In this document: positions 16,131 to 23,841 of the stretch, in pieces
Layout: every line of letters starts with the position of its first letter
Position numbering within the stretch: position 1 is the first letter of the stretch
NCBI GenBank assembly: GCA_003599575.1
Contig: QZKV01000083.1
Coordinates: 1 to 64,000 of the forward strand
Length of the DNA: 64,000 nt
Direction of reading: 5' to 3'
Origin: Desulfobacteraceae bacterium
GTDB taxonomy: Bacteria; Desulfobacterota; Desulfobacteria; Desulfobacterales; Desulfosarcinaceae
Notes under the pieces: model-generated
Database searches by the model: none
Told to the model about the DNA's origin: nothing
What the model saw: only the letters and a program-made list of their open reading frames with translations
Made by a program: the position numbers and the translations under genes

Positions 16131-16331
16131 ATGCAGTCCCAACAACATCTCCCCCAACGGCGATCCTTTTTCGGTAAACTGGCCCTGCTGGGCAGCGCTC
16201 TGCTGCTGGCCCCGTTTTCGCGCCCCCGTCCGGCCAGACCGGGGAACCCGGATACTGAGCTGCAGACGCAGCAGACGGCCTACCGGCTGACGCCGCACAT
16301 ACGAAAGTACTATGAAACGGCCGCCAGGTAA
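16131..16331 (+). CDS. Formate dehydrogenase-region twin-arginine target peptide
   Basis: A 66-residue protein with a twin-arginine motif (PQRRSFFGKLALLGS, residues 8-22) and a short hydrophobic stretch. A short polar tail ends in HIRKYYETAAR. It matches the small family found only next to formate dehydrogenase genes (formate dehydrogenase region TAT target). Role unknown; proposed roles involve assembly at the Tat machinery. AGGAGG lies 5 bases upstream. It sits between the TorD chaperone and the alpha subunit. Confidence 0.85.
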   Translation: MQSQQHLPQRRSFFGKLALLGSALLLAPFSRPRPARPGNPDTELQTQQTAYRLTPHIRKYYETAAR

Positions 16332-16392
16332 TACTGGCCAACGGCAAACAACGAACCCAGGTCTATGGCAGTCCGCCAGGGGAGAATGCATC

Positions 16393-19362
16393 ATGAAACC
16401 CGATTCAAATCAGAGGCAATGGTCTAAGCGCACCGCCCCGCAAACGCCGGCCGCGACAATGGATCGCCGCACCTTCATACGCCGCTCAGGCATTGTGATC
16501 GGCGGCGGCGCGCTGATGGGCTTTTTGCCGCCGGCCGCGATGGTGGCAGCGGACGAGAAGCAAAACATGCCCCAGCCTGAAGTAAAAACTGAATACCGGC
16601 GCAGCATATGCACGCACTGTTCGGTCGGCTGCGGGGTGATCGCAGAAATTCAGAACGGCGTCTGGACCGGCCAGGAGCCCGACTTCGATTCTCCCATCAA
16701 CCTGGGCTCCCACTGCACCAAGGGTGCCTCGGTGCGCTTCCACGGCATGGGAACCCGGCGCCTGCGCTATCCCATGAAGCTGGTCAATGGTGAGTGGACG
16801 CGCCTGTCCTGGGACAAGGCCATTGAGGAGATCGGCGACCGGATGCTCAAGATCCGTGAAGAGTCCGGGCCGGATGCGGTCTTCTGGTGCGGATCGTCCA
16901 AGGCCAGCAACGAAGGCGCCTACCTGCAGCGCAAATTCGCCGCCTTCTGGGGCAGCAACAACTGCGATCACCAGGCGCGCATCTGCCACTCCACCACGGT
17001 GGCCGGCGTGGCCAACACCTGGGGCTACGGCGCCATGACCAACTCCTACAACGACATGCACAACTGCAAAGCCATGCTCTTCATCGGCAGCAATGCGGCC
17101 GAGGCCCATCCGGTGGCCATGCAGCACATTTTGCGCGGCAAGGAGAACGGGGCCCGCATGATCGTGGTCGACCCGCGCTTCACGCGCACGGCGGCCCACG
17201 CACACCTGTATGTGCGCCTGCGCCCGGGAACCGACGTGGCGTTTATCTGGGGCCTTTTGTGGCACATCTTCGAAAACAACTGGGAAGACAAGCAGTATAT
17301 CGCCCAGCGCGTCTGGGGCATGGACCAGATCCGCCAGGAAGTGGCCAAATGGACGCCCGAAGAGGTCGCCAACGTGACCGGCGTGCCGCGCGACCAGGTT
17401 TACCAGGTGGCCAAAATCATGGCCGAAAACCGGCCCGGCACGATCGTCTGGTGCATGGGCGGCACGCAGCACCACATCGGCAGCAGCATGGTGCGGGCGT
17501 ACTGCGTGTTTCAACTGGCCTTGGGCAACATCGGCGTCTCCGGCGGCGGGGCCAATATCTTCCGCGGGCATGACAACGTGCAGGGCGCCACCGACGTGGG
17601 GCCCAACTGCGATACCCTGCCGGGCTACTACGGCTTGTCCGAAGGGGCCTGGAAGCATTGGGCGCGGGTCTGGGAGGTGGATTACGAGTGGCTCAAGGCG
17701 CGTTTCGACAACCGCCGCGAATACCCCACGGTGGAAGGCAAAATGACCTATCCCATGTTCATCGCCGGCATCCCGGTATCGCGCTGGATCGACGGGGTGC
17801 TCGAAGATCCGCAGAATCTGGCGCAGGGCGGAAACTTTCGGGCCGTGTTCTTCCAGGGTCATGCCTGCAACAGCCAGACGCGCGGGCCCGAGATAAAGAA
17901 GGCGCTCGAAAAATTGGATATGGTGGTCATCTCGGACCCGTTTCCCACCCACATGGCCGTCCTGAGCGATCGCAGAAACGACACCTACCTGCTGCCCACC
18001 TGCACGCAGTTCGAGACCTACGGCTCGGTAACCGCTTCCAACCGCTCGTTGCAGTGGCGCGAAAAGATCATCGATCCCATGTTCGAATCGCTGCCGGACC
18101 ACACCATTCTCTACAAATTGGCCAAGAAGTTCGGGTTTGCCGAACAGATGTTCAAAAACATCAAAGTCAACGGCGAAGAGCCGCTGATCGAAGATGTCCT
18201 GCGCGAAATCAACCGCGGCACCTGGACCATAGGCTACACCGGCCAGAGTCCGGAGCGGCTCAGGTTGCATGCCCAAAACCGCGCCACCTTCAACAGCACC
18301 ACCCTTCTGGCCGAGGGCGGGCCGTGCAAGGGGGATTACTACGGTCTGCCCTGGCCCTCCTGGGGACCGCCGGAGATGAAGCATCCGGGCACGCCGATTC
18401 TGTATGATCCCAGCAAACCGGTGGCAAAAGGCGGCCTGGTTTTCCGCGCCAACTTCGGCGTCGAACGCAACGGCGAAAATCTTCTCGCCGAGGGCGTCTG
18501 GAGCAAAGGATCGCAAATAGAGGACGGCTACCCGGAGTTCACTTACCAGATACTTTCCGAACTGGGGTGGGACAAAGAGCTCACCGCTGCGGAAATGGCC
18601 GTCATCCGCAAAGTGGCCGGCATCAGCGATGCGCCGTCCACCCAGTCCGAAGGACCCGGCGAGGGTCAGGCCCACTCGGCGGATGCGTTGGGCAAAGTCA
18701 ATTGGAAAACCGATCTGTCCGGCGGCATCCAGCGGGTGGTCATCCAGCACGGCTGCGCCCCCTTCGGCAATGCCAAGGCGCGCTGCGTGGTGTGGAACTT
18801 TCCCGACGGCGTGCCGCTGCACCGCGAGCCGCTGTACACCCCGCGCTACGACCTGGTTGAAAAATACCGCACCTACGACGACCGCAAGACCTTCTGGCGC
18901 GTTCCCACGCGCTACTGGTCGATCCAATCCACGGATCATTCCAAGAAGTACCCCCTGGCCTTCATCAGCGGGCGCCTGGTCGAATACGAAGGCGGCGGGG
19001 AAGAAACCCGCTCCAATGCCTGGCTGGCCAAACTGCAACGTGAGATGTTCGCGGAGATCAATCCCGCGGATGCCGCCAACGCGGGCATCCAGAACGGGCG
19101 TTATATCTGGCTGGAGGGCCCCGAAGGCGGGCGCATCAAAGTGCGTGCCATGGTCACCGAGCGCGTGGGCGCCGGCGTGGTGTGGACGCCGTTTCACTTC
19201 GGCGGCTGGTTCCAGGGCAAGGATCTCAAAGACAAGTACCCGCCCGGAACCGTGCCGTATGTCAGGGGCGAAGCATGCAACACGGCCACCACGTACGGCT
19301 ATGATGTGGTGACGCAGATGCAGGAAACCAAGGCGACCCTTTGCCGCATCTACCCGGCCTGA
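16393..19362 (+). CDS. fdhA: Formate dehydrogenase alpha subunit (Mo/W-bis-MGD, cysteine type, Tat-exported)
   Basis: The 989-residue catalytic subunit oxidises formate to CO2 at a molybdenum or tungsten bis-MGD centre, on the periplasmic side judging from its Tat signal (MDRRTFIRRSGIVIGGG, residues 23-39). An N-terminal 4Fe-4S site is visible as CTHCSVGC plus a fourth Cys in GSHCTKGAS. The metal-ligand position reads DHQARICHSTTVAG, so residue 198 is cysteine (TGC at 16984), not selenocysteine. The MopB core (NAAEAHPVAMQHI, VDPRFTRTAAHA, MGGTQHHIGSSM, GGGANIFRGHDN) and the C-terminal molydopterin dinucleotide-binding barrel (LAFISGRLVEYEGGGEETRS) are present. GGAGA lies 7 bases before the ATG. 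It belongs to the FDH3 family group. Confidence 0.93.
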   Translation: MKPDSNQRQWSKRTAPQTPAATMDRRTFIRRSGIVIGGGALMGFLPPAAMVAADEKQNMPQPEVKTEYRRSICTHCSVGCGVIAEIQNGVWTGQEPDFDSPINLGSHCTKGASVRFHGMGTRRLRYPMKLVNGEWTRLSWDKAIEEIGDRMLKIREESGPDAVFWCGSSKASNEGAYLQRKFAAFWGSNNCDHQARICHSTTVAGVANTWGYGAMTNSYNDMHNCKAMLFIGSNAAEAHPVAMQHILRGKENGARMIVVDPRFTRTAAHAHLYVRLRPGTDVAFIWGLLWHIFENNWEDKQYIAQRVWGMDQIRQEVAKWTPEEVANVTGVPRDQVYQVAKIMAENRPGTIVWCMGGTQHHIGSSMVRAYCVFQLALGNIGVSGGGANIFRGHDNVQGATDVGPNCDTLPGYYGLSEGAWKHWARVWEVDYEWLKARFDNRREYPTVEGKMTYPMFIAGIPVSRWIDGVLEDPQNLAQGGNFRAVFFQGHACNSQTRGPEIKKALEKLDMVVISDPFPTHMAVLSDRRNDTYLLPTCTQFETYGSVTASNRSLQWREKIIDPMFESLPDHTILYKLAKKFGFAEQMFKNIKVNGEEPLIEDVLREINRGTWTIGYTGQSPERLRLHAQNRATFNSTTLLAEGGPCKGDYYGLPWPSWGPPEMKHPGTPILYDPSKPVAKGGLVFRANFGVERNGENLLAEGVWSKGSQIEDGYPEFTYQILSELGWDKELTAAEMAVIRKVAGISDAPSTQSEGPGEGQAHSADALGKVNWKTDLSGGIQRVVIQHGCAPFGNAKARCVVWNFPDGVPLHREPLYTPRYDLVEKYRTYDDRKTFWRVPTRYWSIQSTDHSKKYPLAFISGRLVEYEGGGEETRSNAWLAKLQREMFAEINPADAANAGIQNGRYIWLEGPEGGRIKVRAMVTERVGAGVVWTPFHFGGWFQGKDLKDKYPPGTVPYVRGEACNTATTYGYDVVTQMQETKATLCRIYPA

Positions 19363-19376
19363 AAGGAGAGTGAGCG

Positions 19377-19967
19377 ATGGCGCGAATGAAATTCTTATGC
19401 GATGCCGAACGCTGCATCGAGTGCAATGCCTGCGTGACGGCCTGCAACAACGAACACGACGTGCCTTGGGACATGAACCGCCGGCATGTGGTCACCATCA
19501 ACGACGGTAAAAAAGGCGAGAAATCGATCTCGGTGGCCTGCATGCACTGCACCGATGCGCCCTGCGCGGCGGTGTGCCCGGTGGATTGCTTCTACACCAC
19601 TGTGGACGGCATCGTCCTGCATGACAAGGATCTATGCATCGGCTGCGGCTATTGCTTCTATGCCTGCCCGTTCGGGGCGCCGCAGTACCCACAGCAGCAG
19701 GCCTTCAACGTGCGCGGCAAGATGGACAAATGCACCTTCTGCGCGGGCGGTCCGCTGCCCGACAATTCCACCGCAGAGTACCAGAAGTACGGCCGCAACC
19801 GCATCGCGGAAGGCAAGCTGCCCTTGTGCGCCGAAATGTGCTCGACCAAGGCACTGCTGGCCGGCGACGCCACGCTGGTGTCGGATATCTATCGCAAGCG
19901 CGTGATGGCCCGCGGCGGCAGCATGGATCTGTGGCGCTGGGAGGCGGCTTATCCGGAGAAGAAGTAA
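19377..19967 (+). CDS. fdhB: Formate dehydrogenase beta subunit, FDH3 type (four 4Fe-4S clusters)
   Basis: A 196-residue electron-transfer subunit. Four cysteine groups are visible: CIECNACVTAC, CMHCTDAPCAAVCPVDCF, CIGCGYCFYACPFGAPQ and C(TF)C with CAEMCSTKAL, together enough for four 4Fe-4S clusters. It carries electrons from the alpha subunit to the membrane cytochrome b. Length and motif order match FDH3 beta. It has no signal peptide, so export would be by hitch-hiking with the alpha subunit. AAGGAG precedes the ATG, 14 bases after the alpha stop. Confidence 0.92.
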   Translation: MARMKFLCDAERCIECNACVTACNNEHDVPWDMNRRHVVTINDGKKGEKSISVACMHCTDAPCAAVCPVDCFYTTVDGIVLHDKDLCIGCGYCFYACPFGAPQYPQQQAFNVRGKMDKCTFCAGGPLPDNSTAEYQKYGRNRIAEGKLPLCAEMCSTKALLAGDATLVSDIYRKRVMARGGSMDLWRWEAAYPEKK

Positions 19968-20004
19968 ACACAGGCCGGATTTTATGTAAAAAGGGAGTGA
20001 CGAT

Positions 20005-20211
20005 ATGAAACTGCTTCCATCCGCAGGCATTGTGATGCTGATGGCATTGGCAACCGCGACCGCCGCCGGCTGTTACCGCTCGCCGGATACGACCTGGTAC
20101 ACGCCGCATGTCTACAAAGGATCGGAAGATCCGCTGCTGGGCAAATTGCAGGAGCGCGGACTGCAGCAGCAGCTTGAGGAAAGGTTCCGGGCCGTACAAA
20201 CCGATCGGTGA
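20005..20211 (+). CDS. Small lipoprotein in formate dehydrogenase operon (copy 1)
   Basis: A 68-residue predicted lipoprotein: hydrophobic signal, then a lipobox ending in TAAGC (Cys 23), then a short polar and helical tail. The C-terminus reads EERFRAVQTDR. A second, even smaller lipoprotein immediately downstream ends in HRFLFVQTDR, so the two are diverged paralogues. AAGGGAG lies upstream. Sitting between the beta and gamma subunits, they probably help assemble or anchor the complex. That role is inference from position only. Confidence 0.75.
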   Translation: MKLLPSAGIVMLMALATATAAGCYRSPDTTWYTPHVYKGSEDPLLGKLQERGLQQQLEERFRAVQTDR

Positions 20212-20232
20212 GCCGAACCGGAAAGGAAGAAC

Positions 20233-20412
20233 ATGATGCAACGCGCCCTGTTTGCAATGATGCTGGCGGGCCTGCTTCTGGCGGCCGGCTGCGAGCGGAT
20301 TCACGAACCCTGGATCCGTGATGACGCTCAGCTTCAGGAGGAACGTTCGCGCACAAACGAGGCACAACAGGATTTGCGCCACCGCTTCTTGTTCGTGCAG
20401 ACCGATCGTTAG
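20233..20412 (+). CDS. Small lipoprotein in formate dehydrogenase operon (copy 2)
   Basis: A 59-residue predicted lipoprotein starting MMQRALFAMMLAGLLLAAGC, with the lipid-modified Cys at residue 20, then a charged helix and the C-terminal motif FVQTDR shared with the preceding gene. GGAAAGGAAG lies upstream of the ATG. It is 21 bases after copy 1 and on the same strand, so it is almost certainly in the same transcript. Function unknown. Confidence 0.72.
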   Translation: MMQRALFAMMLAGLLLAAGCERIHEPWIRDDAQLQEERSRTNEAQQDLRHRFLFVQTDR

Positions 20413-20515
20413 CTTTTTTGCGTGAACGGCGTCGTTTTTACCGGGATCTGCGGATCCTGAATTTCGAAATCGCAAATCAGTATACCATGATACGATTTGA
20501 AGGAGATGCGCCACC

Positions 20516-21478
20516 ATGAAAAAGCATTCCCGCATCACCCGCAATTATGCCCTTTGGTTGTCCTTGTTTTTACTGGCCGTGCTCATCCTGGGTGCGGCGG
20601 CCGCAGCGCTTCAGGAGCGCGGGGTCAACCCGCGGGCCGATTTCTGGGGCGCTGTGCGCGAAGGCATTCCCGGCTATACAACGGCGCTTTCCGAAGCGCA
20701 TGCGGTTCTGATTCAAAACGGCGGGCAGAATTGGCGCGAAATCCGCAACGGCCCGCTGGCTGGAATTTCCCCTTGGGTTCTGGCCGCCGTTTTTGGCGTC
20801 ATCATGATTTTTTTTCTCATCGTCGGCCAGGACAAACTTGAAGAGCCGCGCTCCGGCATCCGCATCAAGCGTTTTTCACTGGCCGAACGCATCCTGCACT
20901 GGGTCACGGCCTCGTTTTTCATCCTGTTGGCCCTGACCGGCCTGAGCAATCTCTTCGGCCGCGCCGTACTGATCCCCGTTTTCGGCCAGGCGCCTTTCGC
21001 CGCTTACATGCAGTGGGCGCTGTGGATTCACAACGTCAGCGGCCCTCTTTTCCTGGCGGGGCTGCTGATTGAATTCATTGTCTGGGTCAAAGACAACATT
21101 CCCCGCAAAATGGATCTGGTCTGGTTCAAGAAGATGGGCGGCATGGTGGGCAAGGGACCCCGACCGCATGCCGGAAAGGTCAACGGCGGCGAGAAGGCCT
21201 GGTTTTGGCTGATGATCCTGGCGGGCATCGCGGTCGGCGTGACCGGCGTGATCCTGGATTTCCCGATATGGGGCCAGAGCCGTCCGACCATGCAGTTGGC
21301 CCATGTCATCCATGCCACGGTGGGCATTCTGTTCGTGGCCGCATCTTTCGGACACATCTACATCGGCACCATCGGCGCCGAAGGCACGTTCGAAGGCATG
21401 TGGCGCGGAAGCGTCGATGCGGTGTGGGCCAAGCAGCATGAAGATCTTTGGTACGAGCAAAAAATGAAAGCCGAATAG
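20516..21478 (+). CDS. fdhC: Formate dehydrogenase gamma subunit, cytochrome b556 type
   Basis: A 320-residue membrane protein. One N-terminal membrane segment and a periplasmic loop (residues 30-80) precede the cytochrome b561-like four-helix core. The core runs SLAERILHWVTASFFILLAL, WIHNVSGPLFLAGLLIEF, WFWLMILAGIAVGVTGVILD and LAHVIHATVGILFVAASFGH, and the helices provide haem-ligand histidines. It would anchor the alpha-beta dimer and pass electrons to the quinone pool. It is the last gene of the operon, and a strong terminator follows 28 bases later. GGAGATGCGCCACC precedes the ATG. Confidence 0.9.
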   Translation: MKKHSRITRNYALWLSLFLLAVLILGAAAAALQERGVNPRADFWGAVREGIPGYTTALSEAHAVLIQNGGQNWREIRNGPLAGISPWVLAAVFGVIMIFFLIVGQDKLEEPRSGIRIKRFSLAERILHWVTASFFILLALTGLSNLFGRAVLIPVFGQAPFAAYMQWALWIHNVSGPLFLAGLLIEFIVWVKDNIPRKMDLVWFKKMGGMVGKGPRPHAGKVNGGEKAWFWLMILAGIAVGVTGVILDFPIWGQSRPTMQLAHVIHATVGILFVAASFGHIYIGTIGAEGTFEGMWRGSVDAVWAKQHEDLWYEQKMKAE

Positions 21479-21506
21479 AATCGGGTTTCGTATCGAGAGG
21501 ATCTCA

Positions 21507-21540
21507 AAAGCAGGGCTTTTCAGCCCTGCTTTGGGTTTTT
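21507..21540 (+). terminator. Rho-independent terminator of the formate dehydrogenase operon
   Basis: A perfect 11-bp stem AAAGCAGGGCT/AGCCCTGCTTT with a 4-base loop is followed by GGG and a T run. It is positioned just after the gamma subunit gene. The T run is on the plus strand only, and the facing minus-strand cyclase gene ends about 95 bases away. Confidence 0.9.
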
Positions 21541-21634
21541 AAGGACCGGCGGTCGGCAATTTGCCTGAAACCCATTCAGCGCGCCGGTTGCGATCAAGAC
21601 CGCGCCGGCCGTCCGGGGTGGATGGCCTGAAGGG

Positions 21635-23308
21635 CTACTTGCCGCTTTCGGCGGTGGATACCACCACCTGGTTCCGGCCGCCTGTCTTGGCCTGGTACAA
21701 CGCTTTGTCGGCCATGGCGCAGATGGTCTTGGCATCGCGGTATTGCGGATACGCCGCCACACCGCAGCTGAAGGTGACAAAGAATTCCCTGCCCCCGGAC
21801 TGATGTTTTACCGCGGAAAAACTCGTCCTGATCTCGTTGAGCACCTTGGCCGCCGACATGGCATCGGTGCCGTCGAGAATCACGGCGAACTCCTCCCCTC
21901 CGTAGCGGCCGATGACATCAACCTTGCGCAGGCGCTGCTGGAGGAGCTTGGCCAGCTTGACGATCACGCCGTCGCCGGCCGGATGTCCGTAGGTGTCGTT
22001 GACCGATTTGAAACGATCGATGTCGATCATCGCAAAAGCGAGCTTCCCGGACTGCCTTACGGCCTTGTCAACGGCGATATCCAGCTGCGTTTTGGTTTTG
22101 GTATGGTTCAGAAGTCCTGTCAGGCTGTCGCGGTCCATGAAGGAGCGGATGCTGCGCATGCGCGCGGCCCTTATGCCGATCGAGGCGATCAGGTGTTCCG
22201 GCTGGATCGGTTTGGTCAGAAAATCGTCCCCGCCGGTTCGCATGGCGCTGAATTGTTTCTCGATGTTGGTTTCCACGGAAAGAAAGACGATCGGCAGGCT
22301 CACATAGGTGTCCATCTGGCGGATCACCTTGGACAATTCAAACCCGTTGCAGTCCGGCATGTACATGTCCATCAGGATCAGATCGGGGGAAAACCGGCTG
22401 AGATGGGACATGACCCGAGAGGGTTCGCTGACGACCTCCGCAACCATTCCCTCATGCTCGAGGATCAGTGAATAATACCGGGCCAGGTCGGCATCGTCAT
22501 CGACGATGAGGATGCGGTAGGGATCGACAACGACCTTGGTGGTCAGGATGTCCAGCTTGTCGATCAGACTGACCAGTGGGACCGGCTTGGTGAAATAGGC
22601 ATCCCCTCCCGCGCGGGCGGCCCGCAGGCGCGCGTCGAAATCCTCCCTGCAGGACATGAAGACGATCGGGATCGACTGGCCCGATGCGGAGCGAATCTGG
22701 GTTGCCGCATTGATTCCCGCGGTATCGCTTTCCGGAAAAACGATATCCATCAAGATGACCGAGGGAACTGTTGCCTTCAATCCCTCCGTCAAGGCGGCAA
22801 TGGTCGGAAAAGTCGTGACGTGGTAGCCGAAATGCTCCAGCTGGAGCGCCAGACCTTGAACCAGTATGGCGTCGTCATCGGCCACGAACACCATTTTTCT
22901 TTCATCCTTCGGCGAAACGATTTCGGATCTGTTGGAGGCCAACGGGACACCCGGATTTCCGCTGTCCGATCGCGATTGAGCGCAGGCCTGCTCCAATGCG
23001 TCGATCAGCGCGACGATCCGATCCGCGTTCACGGCTTCCATACGCCGGGGGCCGGCCTCGGATGCCTTAAGCGCCACCTCCAGGCTGCGCGCGGCATGGC
23101 CCACCGCCACGAAACCGAAGGTGGCCGCCGAACCCGCCATGGTGTGGGCTTCGCGTATCACCTGCTCCAGGAGACGTTCGTCCCCCCGGCCTTGCCGCAG
23201 TTCATCCAGGCCTTTGCGGATCTGCATTACCTTTCCGGTCAGTTGGCCGGCATACACCCGGCGCAGCGCGTTCAATCTTTCCTGCGTATCGCTTTTTGCG
23301 TTTCCCAT
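21635..23308 (-). CDS. Hpt-REC-REC-GGDEF response regulator, diguanylate cyclase output
   Basis: A 557-residue cytoplasmic signalling protein. An N-terminal histidine phosphotransfer domain (EAHTMAGSAATFGF, His 55) is followed by a first receiver domain (about 140-255; FVADDDAILV, ILMDIVFPESDTAG) and a second (about 265-385; ILIVDDDADLARYY, LILMDMYMPDCNG). A C-terminal GGDEF domain (about 390-557) has DSLTGLLNH, the intact active site GGEEF near residue 470, and an inhibitory RxxD (RKVD) five residues before it. It should make cyclic-di-GMP from GTP. As last gene of the chemosensory operon it is the likely output, comparable to WspR but with two extra domains. Confidence 0.9.
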   Translation of the reverse strand: MGNAKSDTQERLNALRRVYAGQLTGKVMQIRKGLDELRQGRGDERLLEQVIREAHTMAGSAATFGFVAVGHAARSLEVALKASEAGPRRMEAVNADRIVALIDALEQACAQSRSDSGNPGVPLASNRSEIVSPKDERKMVFVADDDAILVQGLALQLEHFGYHVTTFPTIAALTEGLKATVPSVILMDIVFPESDTAGINAATQIRSASGQSIPIVFMSCREDFDARLRAARAGGDAYFTKPVPLVSLIDKLDILTTKVVVDPYRILIVDDDADLARYYSLILEHEGMVAEVVSEPSRVMSHLSRFSPDLILMDMYMPDCNGFELSKVIRQMDTYVSLPIVFLSVETNIEKQFSAMRTGGDDFLTKPIQPEHLIASIGIRAARMRSIRSFMDRDSLTGLLNHTKTKTQLDIAVDKAVRQSGKLAFAMIDIDRFKSVNDTYGHPAGDGVIVKLAKLLQQRLRKVDVIGRYGGEEFAVILDGTDAMSAAKVLNEIRTSFSAVKHQSGGREFFVTFSCGVAAYPQYRDAKTICAMADKALYQAKTGGRNQVVVSTAESGK

Positions 23309-23326
23309 GACGGATTTCCTGACTGT

Positions 23327-23430
23327 TTAGGGGGAATCCCCCTAAATCCCCTTTTTCAAAGGGGGACTTTGCTTTATGCATTTACTTGAACGGTGAAGTC
23401 AAACTCCGGATCCCCCTTTTTCAATGAGGG
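23327..23430. repeat. G/C-rich palindromes in the chemosensory operon
   Basis: TTAGGGGG-AAT-CCCCCTAA (23327-23345) is a perfect 8-bp inverted repeat. It is followed by a second palindrome of the CCCCTTTTTCAAAGGGGG type (23348-23365) and a third related half near 23410. The group lies between the receiver gene and the cyclase gene and could reduce expression of the cyclase relative to the upstream genes. Confidence 0.6.
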
Positions 23431-23822
23431 ACTTGCCTTTGGCGGTATTTCTCCAATACCCTTGCGGCGGCGACGGTGATCGAATCCTGGATGTTTTCAT
23501 CCTTGAGCAGATACTCATCGGCCCCGCTGTCGATGGCTGGCAGGGCGGCGGACATCTCGCTGTCGCCGCTGAGAATGATGAAGGGCACGTCGGCCCCGGA
23601 CTCGCGCAGATTCCGGATCAGTTCGAGGCCGCTCATTTCCGGCATATTCATATCGGATATGATCAATCCGATCGTCTCATCCGCCCTGAATTTGCCAAGG
23701 GCCTCCTGTCCGCTTTCCGCGGTTTCGATCTCGAATCCATTGTCGCCCAGAACCATGCCCAGTATTTCCCGGACAAATGGATCGTCGTCGACGACCAGCA
23801 CCTTCGTGTTTCTGGAAACCAT
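23421..23822 (-). CDS. Single-domain receiver protein (CheY-like)
   Basis: About 133 residues forming one receiver domain: VLVVDDDPFVREIL at the N-terminus, the phospho-acceptor Asp in GLIISDMNMPEMSG (about residue 57), Ser/Thr in FIILSGDSE and Lys in EYLLKDENI. There is no output domain. It lies directly after CheA and before the cyclase, so it probably takes phosphate from the CheA-REC kinase. It may act as a phosphate sink or an intermediate. GGGGGA lies just upstream of the ATG at 23822; an in-frame TTG one codon earlier is less likely. Confidence 0.88.
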   Translation of the reverse strand: MVSRNTKVLVVDDDPFVREILGMVLGDNGFEIETAESGQEALGKFRADETIGLIISDMNMPEMSGLELIRNLRESGADVPFIILSGDSEMSAALPAIDSGADEYLLKDENIQDSITVAAARVLEKYRQRQVPH

Positions 23823-23841
23823 CAATCCCCCTTTCGAACTG

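Noticed and set aside
16984-16986. Possible selenocysteine in formate dehydrogenase alpha
   Set aside because: The codon at the metal-ligand position is TGC (cysteine), not TGA, and the frame is open throughout.
16486-19197. A very long minus-strand open frame opposite the formate dehydrogenase alpha gene
   Set aside because: It is the antisense shadow of a GC-rich gene; the plus strand carries all FDH motifs and the antisense frame has no ribosome binding site or recognisable domain.
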